A stretch of DNA of 64,000 nucleotides from Stella humosa (GCF_006738645.1 NZ_AP019700.1:5452351-5516350); one strand, 5' to 3'; shown: positions 9,501-17,359, counted from the stretch's first letter. Made by a program: numbers and translations. The notes: generated by a model not told the origin, from the letters alone.

Positions 9501-10083
9501 CCGCCTCCTCCAGCAGGCCGCGGCGCTCTTCCGGCTTGGCGTTGATGATGGCGCCGACGCGGCCCTGGCTGACCAGGCTGGAGGATTGCGGCCCGGTGCC
9601 GAGGTCGGCGAACAGGGTCTGCACGTCGCGCTGGCGCGTCTCGCGCCCGTTCATGCGGTAGGCCGACCCGCCGCCGCGCTCGATGCGGCGGGTGACCTCG
9701 ATCTCGGGCAGGTCGGCCAGCATGCCCGGCGCCGTGCGCGCGGAATTCTCGAGCAGCACCGTGACTTCGGCCAGGTTGCGCGCCGGCCGTGCCGTCGTGC
9801 CGCCGAAGATGATGTCGTCCATCTCACCGCCGCGCATGCGGCGGGCGGAGTTCTCGCCCATCACCCAGCGCAGCGCTTCGACCAGGTTGGACTTGCCGCA
9901 GCCGTTGGGACCGACGATGCCGGTCATGCCCGGCTCGATCCAGAGCTCGGTCGGATCGACGAAGGATTTGAAGCCGGCCAGACGCAGTTTCGCGAACTGG
10001 ACCGCGGCGCGCACGCCGCCGGTCCCGTCCGCGTTCCCGGCCGCCTCTTCGGGCGGGCCGCCGGCGACGCCGCCGTCCGCCAT
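6544..10083 (-). CDS. smc: chromosome segregation protein SMC
   Basis: 1179-residue SMC ATPase that condenses and segregates the chromosome with ScpA and ScpB. The Walker A motif GPNGCGKSN is at residues 58-66. A long coiled coil rich in A, E and R follows, with a hinge near the middle (around GGPPIVDAMTVAMGYE). The C-terminal head carries the ABC signature LSGGEQALTALAL and Walker B ICVLDEVDAPLDD. The start at 10083 lies 7 bases after the upstream oxidoreductase gene. An upstream in-frame codon would overlap that gene by 59 bases. Confidence 0.96.
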   Translation of the reverse strand: MADGGVAGGPPEEAAGNADGTGGVRAAVQFAKLRLAGFKSFVDPTELWIEPGMTGIVGPNGCGKSNLVEALRWVMGENSARRMRGGEMDDIIFGGTTARPARNLAEVTVLLENSARTAPGMLADLPEIEVTRRIERGGGSAYRMNGRETRQRDVQTLFADLGTGPQSSSLVSQGRVGAIINAKPEERRGLLEEAAGIAGLHARKHEAELRLRAAEQNLTRLDDVITTLEGQLEQLRKQARQATRYRKVGEQIRRTEALLLHWQWRAAVANASATSAATEAAIRTVTERTATAEGAAQREETSGQSLPDLRERAAEAAAALLELSGQRQALDAEEARVAAARAQVAQRLTQLAADERRERGFAADAVAAVGRLDAEAAELEAARAGEDEVAAAALTLLRETKDAVAEQDRRLAEATQRTAAEDARRAALERQAAGAADRLARLRRDSEAASREHAQWQASAVAEADMAQARQAVAEAEALVATLRERAAQAEAARTEAEAVQASAATALRAAEGKRTEFNAERTALERLLTRVTPGGPPIVDAMTVAMGYEAALGAALGDDLEIPAEGIGAARWTAFPPYPDPAPLPAEAEALSRHVSGPPALARRLGQIGIVADRAAGARLAPDLLPGQRLVTRAGDLWRWDGVTIAAGTPSAATQRLSQRNRLAEVSRLFADADAAAQHLRQQSAAADAARAEAQKAERAARDAQSAALSGFARSRDRLAALDREAAQTASRLAAAVARLERIAAELAEAQAAADAIAGERAALPDTRAGRDEVERLRGRLAELRLMQAERQSGHDRLLREAAARRERLARIATELAGWRTRSEGSAGQLATLAERAEAARAEEALLASRPEEIARDRASLVARTAAAAEARTAAATVLAAAEAEHAEAQRQRKAADAALAGAREDRVRAEAASEQAMHARAALLERIRERVDARPVDLPGLAEIAPDAPPADPAEIERRLERLLRERESIGPVNLMAEQEASELETRIQGLIAERADLTGAIQRLRQGIGALNKEGRERLLGSFDKVNAHFQELFVGLFGGGRAHLAMTDAEDPLEAGLEIMASPPGKKLQVMSLLSGGEQALTALALLFAVFQTNPSPICVLDEVDAPLDDANVDRFCALVSRIGGLTGTRFLIITHHRITMARMDRLFGVTMVERGVSQLVSVDLQAAERIRQTG

Positions 10084-10090
10084 CCGCCGA

Positions 10091-10717
10091 TCAGCCCCCG
10101 GGGGAGACCTTCTTGAGGACCCGGTCCAACTCCTCGTAGGAGGCAGCACCGCGGAACAGCTCGCCCTGGATCACGAAGCTGGGCGTCGCCTCGATCTTGT
10201 GCTGCTGCTGGCCCTCGAAGGCGCGGGCGAGGATGGCCTTCTGCAGCTCCTCGTTCTTCATGCAGGCGTCAAAACCGTCCTGGGACAGGCCCGACAGCCG
10301 CCCCGTGGCCGACAGCGCGGCCAGCGGGTCACGGGCGCGCGACCAGCCCTCCTGGTTCTTGAACAGCACGTCGACGACCGGGAAATAGCGTTCCTGCGGC
10401 AGGCAGCGGGCCATCATGGAGGCGCGCAGCGCCAGCCCGTCCAGCGGGAAGTCGCGGAACACCAGCTTGGCCTTGCCGGTGTCGATCCAGTTCTGCTTCA
10501 GGCTGGGCAGCGTGTCCTTGTGGAACGCCGCGCAATGCGAGCACGTCAGCGAGGCGTACTCGACGATGGTGATCGGGGCATCCGCCTTGCCGATCACGCG
10601 GTCGGCCATCATGGCCTCCAGGGCGGGTGCCTGCGCGCGCGCGGCCACGCCGGGCAAGGCCAGGGCCAGCACCACCACACAGAACCGCACGACTACTGCA
10701 AATCGCGGCAATGCCAC
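10091..10717 (-). CDS. DsbA-family thiol:disulfide oxidoreductase
   Basis: About 208 residues with a signal peptide (cleavage near ARA-QAP, residue 28), so periplasmic. The thioredoxin-like active site is C59-S-H-C62 and the cis-proline motif is ATPSF (177-181). It belongs to the BdbD/DsbA-like group that often sits beside smc in alphaproteobacteria. No ATG fits. The GTG at 10717 lies inside a GGAGGTG Shine-Dalgarno, while the TTG two codons later (10711) is four bases past it. The true start is therefore uncertain by a few residues. Confidence 0.88.
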   Translation of the reverse strand: MALPRFAVVVRFCVVVLALALPGVAARAQAPALEAMMADRVIGKADAPITIVEYASLTCSHCAAFHKDTLPSLKQNWIDTGKAKLVFRDFPLDGLALRASMMARCLPQERYFPVVDVLFKNQEGWSRARDPLAALSATGRLSGLSQDGFDACMKNEELQKAILARAFEGQQQHKIEATPSFVIQGELFRGAASYEELDRVLKKVSPGG

Positions 10718-10783
10718 CTCCGATCCACGATATATGGGGTCGGAATATAGGGGCCGGCCGGGAGCGAAGCAACTGACGGCGGC

Positions 10784-11308
10784 TTAACGCCGCCCCCCCT
10801 TGGCCGAGCGGGCGTTCGCTGCCCGTTCCGTCGCGGCCTGTTCGATGGCGGCCTGCCGGCGCATCGCAGCGCCAAGGTCGGTGAGCGCGGCGTTCAGCGT
10901 GGGGCTGGGGCCGCCCTCGATCGCAGGGCCGGGTTCAACGGCCGGCGGGGGCACAGGCGGCGCCGGCCGTGGCGGCATCGGGCCGTGGCGCAGCGTCATG
11001 CGGGCGACGGCGCGGAATCCGAAATGGGCGTTGATCCGCTCGACGATGCGGTGGGACAGGTGCTGCACCTCCAGCGCCCAGGCGGATTCCACGCGCAGGT
11101 GCAACGTGCCGTCGCGCCGCTGCCCCGTCGGGAAAACCAGGCGCTCGGGCGCGGTGTGGTTGGCCAGCGGCAGGCCGACGATCGTCGGCCATTCGGTCAG
11201 GATCGCGGCCACGGCAAAGCCGTAGCGGGCGAAGACGGTGCGCGCGAGCTGCGGCACCATGCGGCCGACCGGCGCCAGGCCGGCGGCACTTCTGGTGTCC
11301 TTGGTCAT
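10784..11308 (-). CDS. DUF721 (DciA-like) family protein
   Basis: 174-residue DUF721 protein. The conserved core LTEWPTIVGLPLANHTAPERL and the later HLRVESAWALEVQHLSH lie in the N-terminal two thirds. The C-terminal part is proline- and alanine-rich, probably disordered, and ends in a basic stretch. DUF721 includes DciA, which recruits the replicative helicase DnaB in bacteria lacking DnaC/DnaI. That role is inferred here. The gene is divergent from mutY (47 bases between starts) and upstream of the DsbA-like gene and smc. Confidence 0.8.
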   Translation of the reverse strand: MTKDTRSAAGLAPVGRMVPQLARTVFARYGFAVAAILTEWPTIVGLPLANHTAPERLVFPTGQRRDGTLHLRVESAWALEVQHLSHRIVERINAHFGFRAVARMTLRHGPMPPRPAPPVPPPAVEPGPAIEGGPSPTLNAALTDLGAAMRRQAAIEQAATERAANARSAKGGRR

Positions 11309-11355
11309 GCGCAAATCCATGGGTGGCTGGGCGTGACGCCAGTATAGTGCCGGCG

Positions 11356-12450
11356 ATGCCGTCTGGCCCTGATCTTCCTGCAATCGATGGCGACGAGGCG
11401 GCGGCGATCTCCGGCCGGTTGCTGGCCTGGTACGATCGCTATCGCCGCGTCCTGCCCTGGCGGGTCTTGCCGGGAGCGGTCGCCGACCCCTACCGCGTCT
11501 GGGTCAGCGAGGTGATGCTGCAGCAGACGACGGCCGCATCCGTCGCCAACGCCTTCGAGAGGTTCCTCGCCCGGTTCCCGAGCGTGACGGCGCTGGCCGA
11601 GGCGCCGCTCGACCGGGTGCTGCACGCCTGGCAGGGCTTCGGCTACTACGCCCGGGCGCGCAACCTGCACCGGGCCGCCGGAATCGTCGCGGCCCAGGGC
11701 GGCATCTTTCCCGATAGCGAGGACGGCCTGCGGGCGCTGCCGGGCGTGGGCGCCTACATCGCGGCTGCCGTGGCCGCGATCGCCTTCGGTCGGCCGGCGA
11801 CGGTGGTCGATGCCAATGTCGAACGGGTGGTGGCGCGCCTGTTCGCCATCCGAACGCCGCTGCCGGCCGCCAAGCCCGCGATCCGGCTGGCCGCCGCCGC
11901 CCTGACGCCGCCCGACCGGCCGGGCGACCATGCCCAGGCGATGATGGATCTGGGCGCCACGGTCTGCGTCCCGCGCGGCCCGCGCTGCATGGTCTGTCCC
12001 CTGGCCGGCCAGTGCCGCGGCCTGGCGGAGGGGATCGCCGGCGAACTGCCGGCCAAGGCGGCCAAGGCGGCGCGGCCGGTTCGCCACGGGATCGCCTTCT
12101 GGCTGGCAGCCGACGACGGCTCGGTGCTGCTGCGGCGCCGGCCCGAGCGGGGGTTGCTGGGCGGGATGACCGGCCTGCCGACGACGGCGTTCCGGGAACG
12201 GCCCTGGAGCCTGGCCGAGGCGGCGGCCGAGGCGCCCGTCGCCGGCCCTTGGCAGCCGCTGGCCGGGACGGTGGTCCACGTCTTCACCCATTTCGCCCTG
12301 GAACTGACCGTGGCAGCGGGCCGCGTCGCCCGCGCCGATCCCGCACTCGGCCTGTGGGCGACGCCCGACGGGATGCGCGACCATGCCCTGCCGACCTTGA
12401 TGAAAAAGGCCGTCCGCCACGCGCTGGCCGAGACGGATGTGCGCCGCTAG
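11356..12450 (+). CDS. mutY: A/G-specific adenine DNA glycosylase MutY
   Basis: 364-residue base-excision enzyme that removes adenine mispaired with 8-oxoguanine. The catalytic glutamate is in SEVMLQQTT (E52). The helix-hairpin-helix LPGVGAYIAAA (128-138) is followed by the essential aspartate in VVDANVERV (D152). The [4Fe-4S] ligands C204, C211, C214 and C220 have the expected spacing. The C-terminal Nudix-like domain (residues 232-364) recognises 8-oxoG. The 3' end overlaps the convergent Nudix gene by four bases. Confidence 0.96.
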   Translation: MPSGPDLPAIDGDEAAAISGRLLAWYDRYRRVLPWRVLPGAVADPYRVWVSEVMLQQTTAASVANAFERFLARFPSVTALAEAPLDRVLHAWQGFGYYARARNLHRAAGIVAAQGGIFPDSEDGLRALPGVGAYIAAAVAAIAFGRPATVVDANVERVVARLFAIRTPLPAAKPAIRLAAAALTPPDRPGDHAQAMMDLGATVCVPRGPRCMVCPLAGQCRGLAEGIAGELPAKAAKAARPVRHGIAFWLAADDGSVLLRRRPERGLLGGMTGLPTTAFRERPWSLAEAAAEAPVAGPWQPLAGTVVHVFTHFALELTVAAGRVARADPALGLWATPDGMRDHALPTLMKKAVRHALAETDVRR

Positions 12451-13055
12451 GCGGGTCCCAGGACCGCGCGCAGACCGGCAGGCAGGCTGCCGTCCCGCCA
12501 GCGCAGCTCCAGCGCCTGGAGGGCGGCGACACTTAGCGCGTCGCGGATGCCGCCGGCGCGCACCATGGCGAAGACCTCGCGCAGCGGCAGGCGGCGAAGC
12601 TGCAATTGCTCGGTCGGCTCAGGCATGGCCTGGCCTTGGGTCAGGTCCCAGGCCAGGTAGGCAAAGGCCCGTTCGTCGGAGACGGCGTTCGACAGGTCCA
12701 TCTCGAGGATGGGAGCCCAAGCGCGGGCGACCAGGCCGGTCTCCTCGACCAGCTCGCGCATGGCCGATTCCAGCGGCGGGATGCCGTGCGGACCCCCGCC
12801 CTCGGGGATTTCCCAGCTATAGGCACCGAGCGGAAAGCGGAACTGCCCCACCAGCCAGGTGGCGCCGTCGGCATCGACGGGGATCACCCCGATCGCGAGA
12901 TTCTTGTAGTGGACGGTGCCGTAGACGCCGGGCGTGCCGGCAGGCGTCAGCACGTCGTTGTGCGTGACGCTGATCCAGCGATTCTCGTAGCGCACTTCCG
13001 CCTGGCGGATCGTCCAGGGGTTGGACTCGGCCGGATCGGCCGGGGTATCGCTCAC
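12447..13055 (-). CDS. Nudix hydrolase (ADP-ribose pyrophosphatase-like)
   Basis: 202-residue Nudix protein. The catalytic RELVEETG helix is intact. In the upstream half of the box, an isoleucine replaces the usual first glutamate of G-x5-E. The overall form (SYTV-like N-terminal sheet, IPEGG, then the Nudix helix) resembles ADP-ribose pyrophosphatases, but the substrate is unknown. The GTG start at 13055 forms a GTGA overlap with the sspB stop, so the two are probably translationally coupled. No ATG fits; upstream sequence is the sspB shadow. Confidence 0.83.
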   Translation of the reverse strand: MSDTPADPAESNPWTIRQAEVRYENRWISVTHNDVLTPAGTPGVYGTVHYKNLAIGVIPVDADGATWLVGQFRFPLGAYSWEIPEGGGPHGIPPLESAMRELVEETGLVARAWAPILEMDLSNAVSDERAFAYLAWDLTQGQAMPEPTEQLQLRRLPLREVFAMVRAGGIRDALSVAALQALELRWRDGSLPAGLRAVLGPA

Positions 13056-13606
13056 TTCTTGCGGAAGGCGTCGAGGGTCACGACCTCGCCGGTGCGGACG
13101 GCGGGCTTTTCCGCGTCGCCCTTGTCGGCTTCGCCTGGCGGCTGCTCGGCGGCGGGTACGGGCGTCGGCAGGGAATGCATCTGTGCCTCGGTCCGCGGCT
13201 CCGACCTGGACTTCACCTCGAGCTTGGGCTTGGCCGGGGCAGCGGCATCGCCGCGCGCCTCGAACTGCAGCCCGAAGCTGACGGCGGGATCGGCAAAGCC
13301 GGTCAGGGCCGGCCACGGAATCACCAGGCGCTCATGGATGTCGCGGAAGCTGAGCGTGACGGCCATCTTGTCGTCGTCGGCCTCCAGCCCCCAGAACTGG
13401 TGCTGGATGACGATCGTGATCTCCTCAGGGTACTGCTCCCGCAGATAGTCGGGCAGCTCTACGCCGGGATAGTCGGTACGGAAGCTGATGTAGAAATGGT
13501 GGGAGCCGGGAATTCCGCGCTCGGCCGTCCGCTCGATCACCTTGCGCACGACGCCGCGCAGGGCGGCATCCATCAGGGCCGGATAGTTGAAATGGTCCTT
13601 CGCCAT
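13052..13606 (-). CDS. sspB: ClpXP adaptor SspB (alphaproteobacterial type)
   Basis: 184-residue adaptor that delivers ssrA-tagged proteins to ClpXP. The folded N-terminal domain (residues 1-120) contains HFYISFRTDYPGV and ITIVIQHQFWGLE, characteristic of the alphaproteobacterial family. A long acidic and proline-rich linker follows, then a conserved C-terminal tail (VVTLDAFRKK) of the type that docks on the ClpX zinc domain. The ssrA gene lies immediately upstream on the same strand, so tag and reader are neighbours. Confidence 0.93.
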   Translation of the reverse strand: MAKDHFNYPALMDAALRGVVRKVIERTAERGIPGSHHFYISFRTDYPGVELPDYLREQYPEEITIVIQHQFWGLEADDDKMAVTLSFRDIHERLVIPWPALTGFADPAVSFGLQFEARGDAAAPAKPKLEVKSRSEPRTEAQMHSLPTPVPAAEQPPGEADKGDAEKPAVRTGEVVTLDAFRKK

Positions 13607-13639
13607 GCGCTCCGGCTGTCCCCCGCCTCAAGGTTCGTC

Positions 13640-13965
13640 CGCGGCCCGGTGGGCCTGGCAATCCCTCGCGGGGAGGGTGCCTTGTTCAGTGGGGGGCTTC
13701 TGTTGCCCGGTGCCCCCCGAACCGCGCTTACCGGTTAGGCAGCGAGTGCGACCTTGTTGTCATTCGCACTTAGGATGTGACCCGATAACGGCGGTATCAT
13801 GCCGGGCAAAAGCATCGCCTTTACTACGCACGTCGATCCTGGTTCGCCCCCATCGGTCGGGGCCGCAAGGCCCCGGAAGGAATGGTGGAGGCGCCGGGCA
13901 CTGCCCCCGGGTCCGTAACGCTTATTCCGCGCACCATTTATCGCCATAGTCGGTTTCCCGACACG
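13640..13965 (-). ncRNA. ssrA: transfer-messenger RNA, circularly permuted two-piece form (ssrA)
   Basis: Read on the minus strand, the acceptor piece comes first. It ends in the CTCCACCA 3' terminus at 13883. A short intervening segment with a GGGGCC/GGCCCC hairpin follows (13882-13852). The coding piece begins GGGGGCG at 13851 and pairs with CGCCTCC before the CCA, forming a seven-pair acceptor stem with one G-U. The conserved GGATCGACG follows. The tag frame runs from GCG at about 13765 to TAA and encodes ANDNKVALAA. A TATATT box (13974-13969) sits just upstream. The 3' end is approximate. Confidence 0.92.
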
Positions 13966-14019
13966 CCCAATATAGGCGCTGGGCGCGCCCGGCGCCAGGG
14001 GTGGCGTGACGGAGATCGC

Positions 14020-14610
14020 CTATCGCCTGGCCTTGAGCGCGGCCGCCAGGGTGCCTTCGTCCAGATAGTCGAGCTCGCCGCCGACCGGCACGCCATGGGC
14101 CAGGCGCGACACGCGCACGCCCGTCGGCTCCAGCCGCTCGGCCACATAGTGCGCGGTGGTCTGGCCGTCGACGGTGGCGTTGAGGGCCAGCACCACCTCC
14201 TCCACCGCCTCGTCCGGGACGCGCGCGGCCAGGCGCCCGATCGACAGGTCCTCCGGCCGCACGCCGTCCAGCGCCGACAGCAGGCCGCCCAGCACGTGGT
14301 ACTGGCCGCGGAAGGCGCCGGACCGCTCCATAGCCCACAGGTCGGCCACGTCGGCCACGACGCAGATGATCGACCCGTCGCGGCGCGAGTCGGCGCACAG
14401 CGAGCAGAGATCGATCGTGTCCAGGTTGCCGCAGCGGCTGCACGGGCGGACCTTGGCCGCCGCGTCGGCCATGGCCGCGGCCAGCGGCTCCATCACCAGG
14501 GCGCGACGCTTCAGCAGGAAGAGGGCGGCGCGGCGGGCCGAGCGCGGGCCCAGGCCCGGCAGCTTGGAGAGCAGCAGCACCAGCCGCTCGATCTCCGGTC
14601 CACCGGCCAT
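14020..14610 (-). CDS. recR: recombination mediator RecR
   Basis: 196-residue RecFOR pathway protein that helps load RecA at gaps. It has an N-terminal helix-hairpin-helix ([11 protein letters not shown], about residues 17-27), a C4 zinc finger (C57, C60, C69, C72), then the Toprim domain (residues 80-175) with the [15 protein letters not shown] segment. It lies in the common dnaX-ybaB-recR order, 19 bases after ybaB. Confidence 0.96.
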   Translation of the reverse strand: MAGGPEIERLVLLLSKLPGLGPRSARRAALFLLKRRALVMEPLAAAMADAAAKVRPCSRCGNLDTIDLCSLCADSRRDGSIICVVADVADLWAMERSGAFRGQYHVLGGLLSALDGVRPEDLSIGRLAARVPDEAVEEVVLALNATVDGQTTAHYVAERLEPTGVRVSRLAHGVPVGGELDYLDEGTLAAALKARR

Positions 14611-14629
14611 GGCGGGTTTCCGCCCGGCC

Positions 14630-14953
14630 TCAGAACGGCAGCTTGATCCCGGGCGGCAGCTTCAGGCCGCCGGTCAGCTTGGCCATCTCCTCGGCGGCGT
14701 GGGCGTCGACCTTGGCCTTGGCGTCGTTGATCGCGGCCACGATCAGGTCTTCCAGCACCTCGGTCTCCTTGGGCTCCAGGAGTTGCGGGTCGATGCGGAT
14801 GCGGCGTGCCGCACCCTTGCCGTTCAGCGTCACCTCGACCATCCCGGCGCCCGAACTGCCGGTCGCCTCGATATTGGCCAGGCCGTCCTGCATTTCCTGC
14901 ATGCGCTGCTGCATCTGCTGCGCCTGGCGCATCATCTCGCCGATATTCTTCAT
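14630..14953 (-). CDS. YbaB/EbfC family nucleoid-associated protein
   Basis: 107-residue DNA-binding protein of the YbaB/EbfC family, which bends DNA and associates with the nucleoid. A glutamine- and methionine-rich N-terminal helix ([16 protein letters not shown]) precedes the conserved [11 protein letters not shown] sheet. The ATG overlaps the dnaX stop as ATGA (14950-14953), and recR follows closely. This arrangement is very widely conserved. Confidence 0.94.
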   Translation of the reverse strand: MKNIGEMMRQAQQMQQRMQEMQDGLANIEATGSSGAGMVEVTLNGKGAARRIRIDPQLLEPKETEVLEDLIVAAINDAKAKVDAHAAEEMAKLTGGLKLPPGIKLPF

Positions 14954-16770
14954 GGAAAGTCCTCTCCGTCGTAGGGGTCGACGTCGTCGTCGGGATAATC
15001 CTCGGGCACGAAATCGGGTTCCGGGGGAGGTTCGCCGCCGCGACCACCGACCGGCCGTTCCATGATCGCGGCGGGTGGCGCCGGGGTCGATCCCTCCGGC
15101 TGGCGGATGCGCTCGATCTCGGCGCCCGGAAAAGCGTCCAGCACCGCCCGCACCAGCGGGTGTTGGGACAGTTGATCACGCAGGGCCGATTCGGCCTCGG
15201 CTGCCTGCTCGCGCAGGGTGGCCTCGCCCGGCTGGTCGGACACGCTGATGACCCAGCGCCGGCCGGTCCATTCCGTCAGCAGCGAGCCCATGCGGTTGGG
15301 AATGTCGCGCTGCGCCTGCGGGCGCAGGCGCACCTCGATGCGCCCCACATCGAAGCGCACGAGGTGGACGTCCTGCAGGATCTGCGAATGGAGGATCGCT
15401 TCCCGCCGCTCGGTGAAAAGCGCTACGGCGGCAGCAAAGCTGGCCGGCTGCGGCAGCTCGGCGGCCTGGGCCGCGACGACAGGCACGGGGCTGGGCGCCA
15501 TCGTCGGCAAGGGCCGCGGCCGACCACCCGCCTCCGCCCGCATCCCGCCATTGGCCCCCGGGCCGGCGGGGGCCGGCGCCGGCGGGGCGGCACCATTGCG
15601 CTGCTCTTCCAGCAGGCGGACGAGCTGGGCCGGGTCGGGCAGGTTAGCGACATGGGCCAGGCGGATCAGCACCATCTCGGCCGCCTGGCGCGGCACCGGG
15701 GCGGTCTGCGTCTCGCCCAGGCCCTTCAGCAGGATCTGCCAGGCGCGGGTCAGCACCGGCACCGACAGCGCCTCGGCCAGCGCGCCGCCTTCCACGCGCT
15801 CGATCTCGGGCAGGCTGGCGGCCTCCACCGATTCGGGCGCGGTCTTCAGGCGCGTCACCATGTGGACCACGCCCAGCAAGTCCTGCAGCACGGCCACCGG
15901 GTCGGCGCCCGACCGGTAGGCGGCATCGAAGCGGTCGAGCGCGTCGGCCACCGCCCCCTTCATCACTGCGGCGAAGAGCGCGAAGATCTGGCCGCGATCG
16001 GCCAGGCCCAGCATGTCGCGCACGCGGGCGGCCTCGACCGGCCCGTCGCCCAGCGCGATCGCCTGGTCGAGGAGCGACAGGCCGTCGCGCACCGAGCCGT
16101 CGGCCGCGCGCGAGATCAGGCGCAACGCCTCGTCCTCGGCCGCCACGCCTTCCTCGCCGGCGATGCGGCGGAAATGCTCGAACAGGCGGTCGGCCTCGAT
16201 CCGCCGCAGGTCGAAGCGCTGGCAGCGCGACAGGATGGTGATCGGGACCTTGCGGATCTCGGTCGTGGCGAAGACGAACTTCACGTGCGACGGCGGCTCC
16301 TCCAGCGTCTTCAGCAGCGCATTGAACGCCGCCCCCGACAGCATGTGGACCTCGTCGATGATGTAGATCTTGTAGCGTGCCTGGACCGGCAGGTAGCGCA
16401 CGCCGTCGATCAGCTCGCGCATGTCGCCGACGCCGGTGCGGGACGCGGCGTCCATCTCCAGCACGTCGACATGCCGGTCCTCGGCGATCGCCGTGCAGTT
16501 GGCGCAGACGCCGCAGGGGTCGATGGTCGGCCCGCCCTTGCCGTCCACGCCGATGCAATTGAGCGCGCGCGCGATGATGCGGGCGGTGGTCGTCTTGCCC
16601 ACCCCACGGACGCCGGTCAGCATGTAGGCATGGGCGATGCGGCCGGTGCGCAGCGCATTGCCCAGCGTACGCACCAGCGCCTCCTGGCCGATCAGGTCGG
16701 CAAAGCGGGCGGGGCGATACTTCCGGGCGAGGACGCGATAGGGCTGGAGGGGGGCGGTCGGATCGGTCAT
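14950..16770 (-). CDS. dnaX: DNA polymerase III subunit gamma/tau
   Basis: 606-residue clamp-loader ATPase. Walker A GVRGVGKT is at 53-60, the zinc-binding cysteines at C72, C86, C89 and C92, and Walker B IIDEVHML around 137-144. A sensor-1 region (FVFATTEIRKVP) follows. The C-terminal third after about residue 380 is proline- and alanine-rich and ends in a tau-like domain. The ATG at 16770 gives the conserved N-terminus (YRVLARKYRP). An open extension upstream only covers the SRP RNA gene. Confidence 0.95.
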   Translation of the reverse strand: MTDPTAPLQPYRVLARKYRPARFADLIGQEALVRTLGNALRTGRIAHAYMLTGVRGVGKTTTARIIARALNCIGVDGKGGPTIDPCGVCANCTAIAEDRHVDVLEMDAASRTGVGDMRELIDGVRYLPVQARYKIYIIDEVHMLSGAAFNALLKTLEEPPSHVKFVFATTEIRKVPITILSRCQRFDLRRIEADRLFEHFRRIAGEEGVAAEDEALRLISRAADGSVRDGLSLLDQAIALGDGPVEAARVRDMLGLADRGQIFALFAAVMKGAVADALDRFDAAYRSGADPVAVLQDLLGVVHMVTRLKTAPESVEAASLPEIERVEGGALAEALSVPVLTRAWQILLKGLGETQTAPVPRQAAEMVLIRLAHVANLPDPAQLVRLLEEQRNGAAPPAPAPAGPGANGGMRAEAGGRPRPLPTMAPSPVPVVAAQAAELPQPASFAAAVALFTERREAILHSQILQDVHLVRFDVGRIEVRLRPQAQRDIPNRMGSLLTEWTGRRWVISVSDQPGEATLREQAAEAESALRDQLSQHPLVRAVLDAFPGAEIERIRQPEGSTPAPPAAIMERPVGGRGGEPPPEPDFVPEDYPDDDVDPYDGEDFP

Positions 16771-16818
16771 GGCGCCGGCGGCCGGCTCGAGCCCCTGGTT
16801 GGCGGATGCGCAGAAGGT

Positions 16819-16915
16819 GGGAGGCTGAACGAACGACCCGAACCGGAACTCGTTACGGCTGCTTCCTTCCGGACCTGACCGGGTTGGCGAGGGATTCGTC
16901 CGCCGCCAGCCTCCC
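16819..16915 (-). ncRNA. ffs: signal recognition particle RNA (4.5S, small bacterial type)
   Basis: About 97 nucleotides. The universally conserved Ffh-binding element (GGTCAGGTCCGGAAGGAAGC on the minus strand, around 16881-16862) is intact. The outer ends GGGAGGCTG and CAGCCTCCC pair perfectly, defining the terminal stem. TATAGT (16927-16922) lies about seven bases before the 5' end, with a weak TTGCCC 19 bases further upstream. The gene sits directly ahead of dnaX, a frequent arrangement. Confidence 0.95.
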
Positions 16916-16927
16916 GGGGGCACTATA

Positions 16928-17101
16928 TCAGGCCGGACGGCCGCGGGGGCAAGAGGAGTCCGCCTGTTCGATTATTGCGCACCATCAGGAAACAATCAGT
17001 CTCCAGATGAGCAGATTATCGCGCCGGGGCTACGGGTCTACCTTCTGGTCATGGCAACGGGCAATGGCCCGCCGCACCGACCGGAGACCAAGGAGAAGAC
17101 C
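16928..17101. other. intergenic spacer between ffs and the small repeat-protein gene
   Basis: About 170 bases carrying the upstream part of the ffs promoter on the minus strand and the leader of the plus-strand gene at 17102. An AAGGAG Shine-Dalgarno lies about six bases before that start. The stretch around 16970-17010 is locally AT-rich compared with its surroundings, as expected of a promoter zone. I see no convincing -10/-35 pair and no further gene. Confidence 0.5.
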
Positions 17102-17305
17102 ATGACCAACCTTCGCACGCTGACCGCCGCCGCCCTGATCGCCATTGCCGCCGCCGCTTCGCCGCTGGCCGCGTCGGGTCTGGACGAGGGCAAGTTCGGC
17201 CGCAACCTCGATGACGGCAAGTACGGCCAGAGCATCGACGAGGGCAAGTACGGCCGCAACCTCGACGAGGGCAAGTTCGGCGCGGTCGCGTTCCAGGGAC
17301 GCTGA
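17102..17305 (+). CDS. small secreted protein with four DEGK[FY]G repeats
   Basis: 67 residues: a signal peptide (about residues 1-25, AAAASPLAASG), then four near-identical nine-residue units: LDEGKFGRN, LDDGKYGQS, IDEGKYGRN and LDEGKFGAV, and a short tail. The unit is [LI]D[ED]GK[FY]G followed by two variable residues. No cysteines are present. A good AAGGAG Shine-Dalgarno fixes the start at 17102, and a hairpin terminator follows. I do not recognise the family. The regular acidic/basic/aromatic pattern suggests a periplasmic or secreted binding peptide, but no function can be assigned. Confidence 0.7.
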   Translation: MTNLRTLTAAALIAIAAAASPLAASGLDEGKFGRNLDDGKYGQSIDEGKYGRNLDEGKFGAVAFQGR

Positions 17306-17332
17306 TCGAACAGGGTGTCGACCGAACGAAGC

Positions 17333-17359
17333 AAGGCGGTGCGCGGCGCGCACCGCCTT
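17333..17359. terminator. hairpin terminator between convergent genes
   Basis: Eleven-bp perfect stem (17333-17343 with 17349-17359) with a five-base loop, starting AA and ending TTT. It lies 27 bases after the small repeat-protein gene and 8 bases before the convergent GntR gene stop, so it can serve both strands. Confidence 0.7.

Noticed and set aside
6484-10116. A 1210-codon plus-strand open frame opposite smc
   Set aside because: It is arginine-, glycine- and glutamine-rich with no recognisable domain, while the minus strand encodes a complete SMC with all ATPase motifs. It is a codon-bias mirror in GC-rich DNA.
13735-13947. A 70-codon minus-strand frame ending in ANDNKVALAA
   Set aside because: This is the tmRNA tag frame extended backwards through the acceptor and intervening parts of ssrA. 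It is not a separate protein gene.
14806-16878. A 690-codon plus-strand open frame opposite dnaX
   Set aside because: dnaX on the minus strand has Walker, zinc and sensor motifs; this frame has none and runs through the SRP RNA gene.
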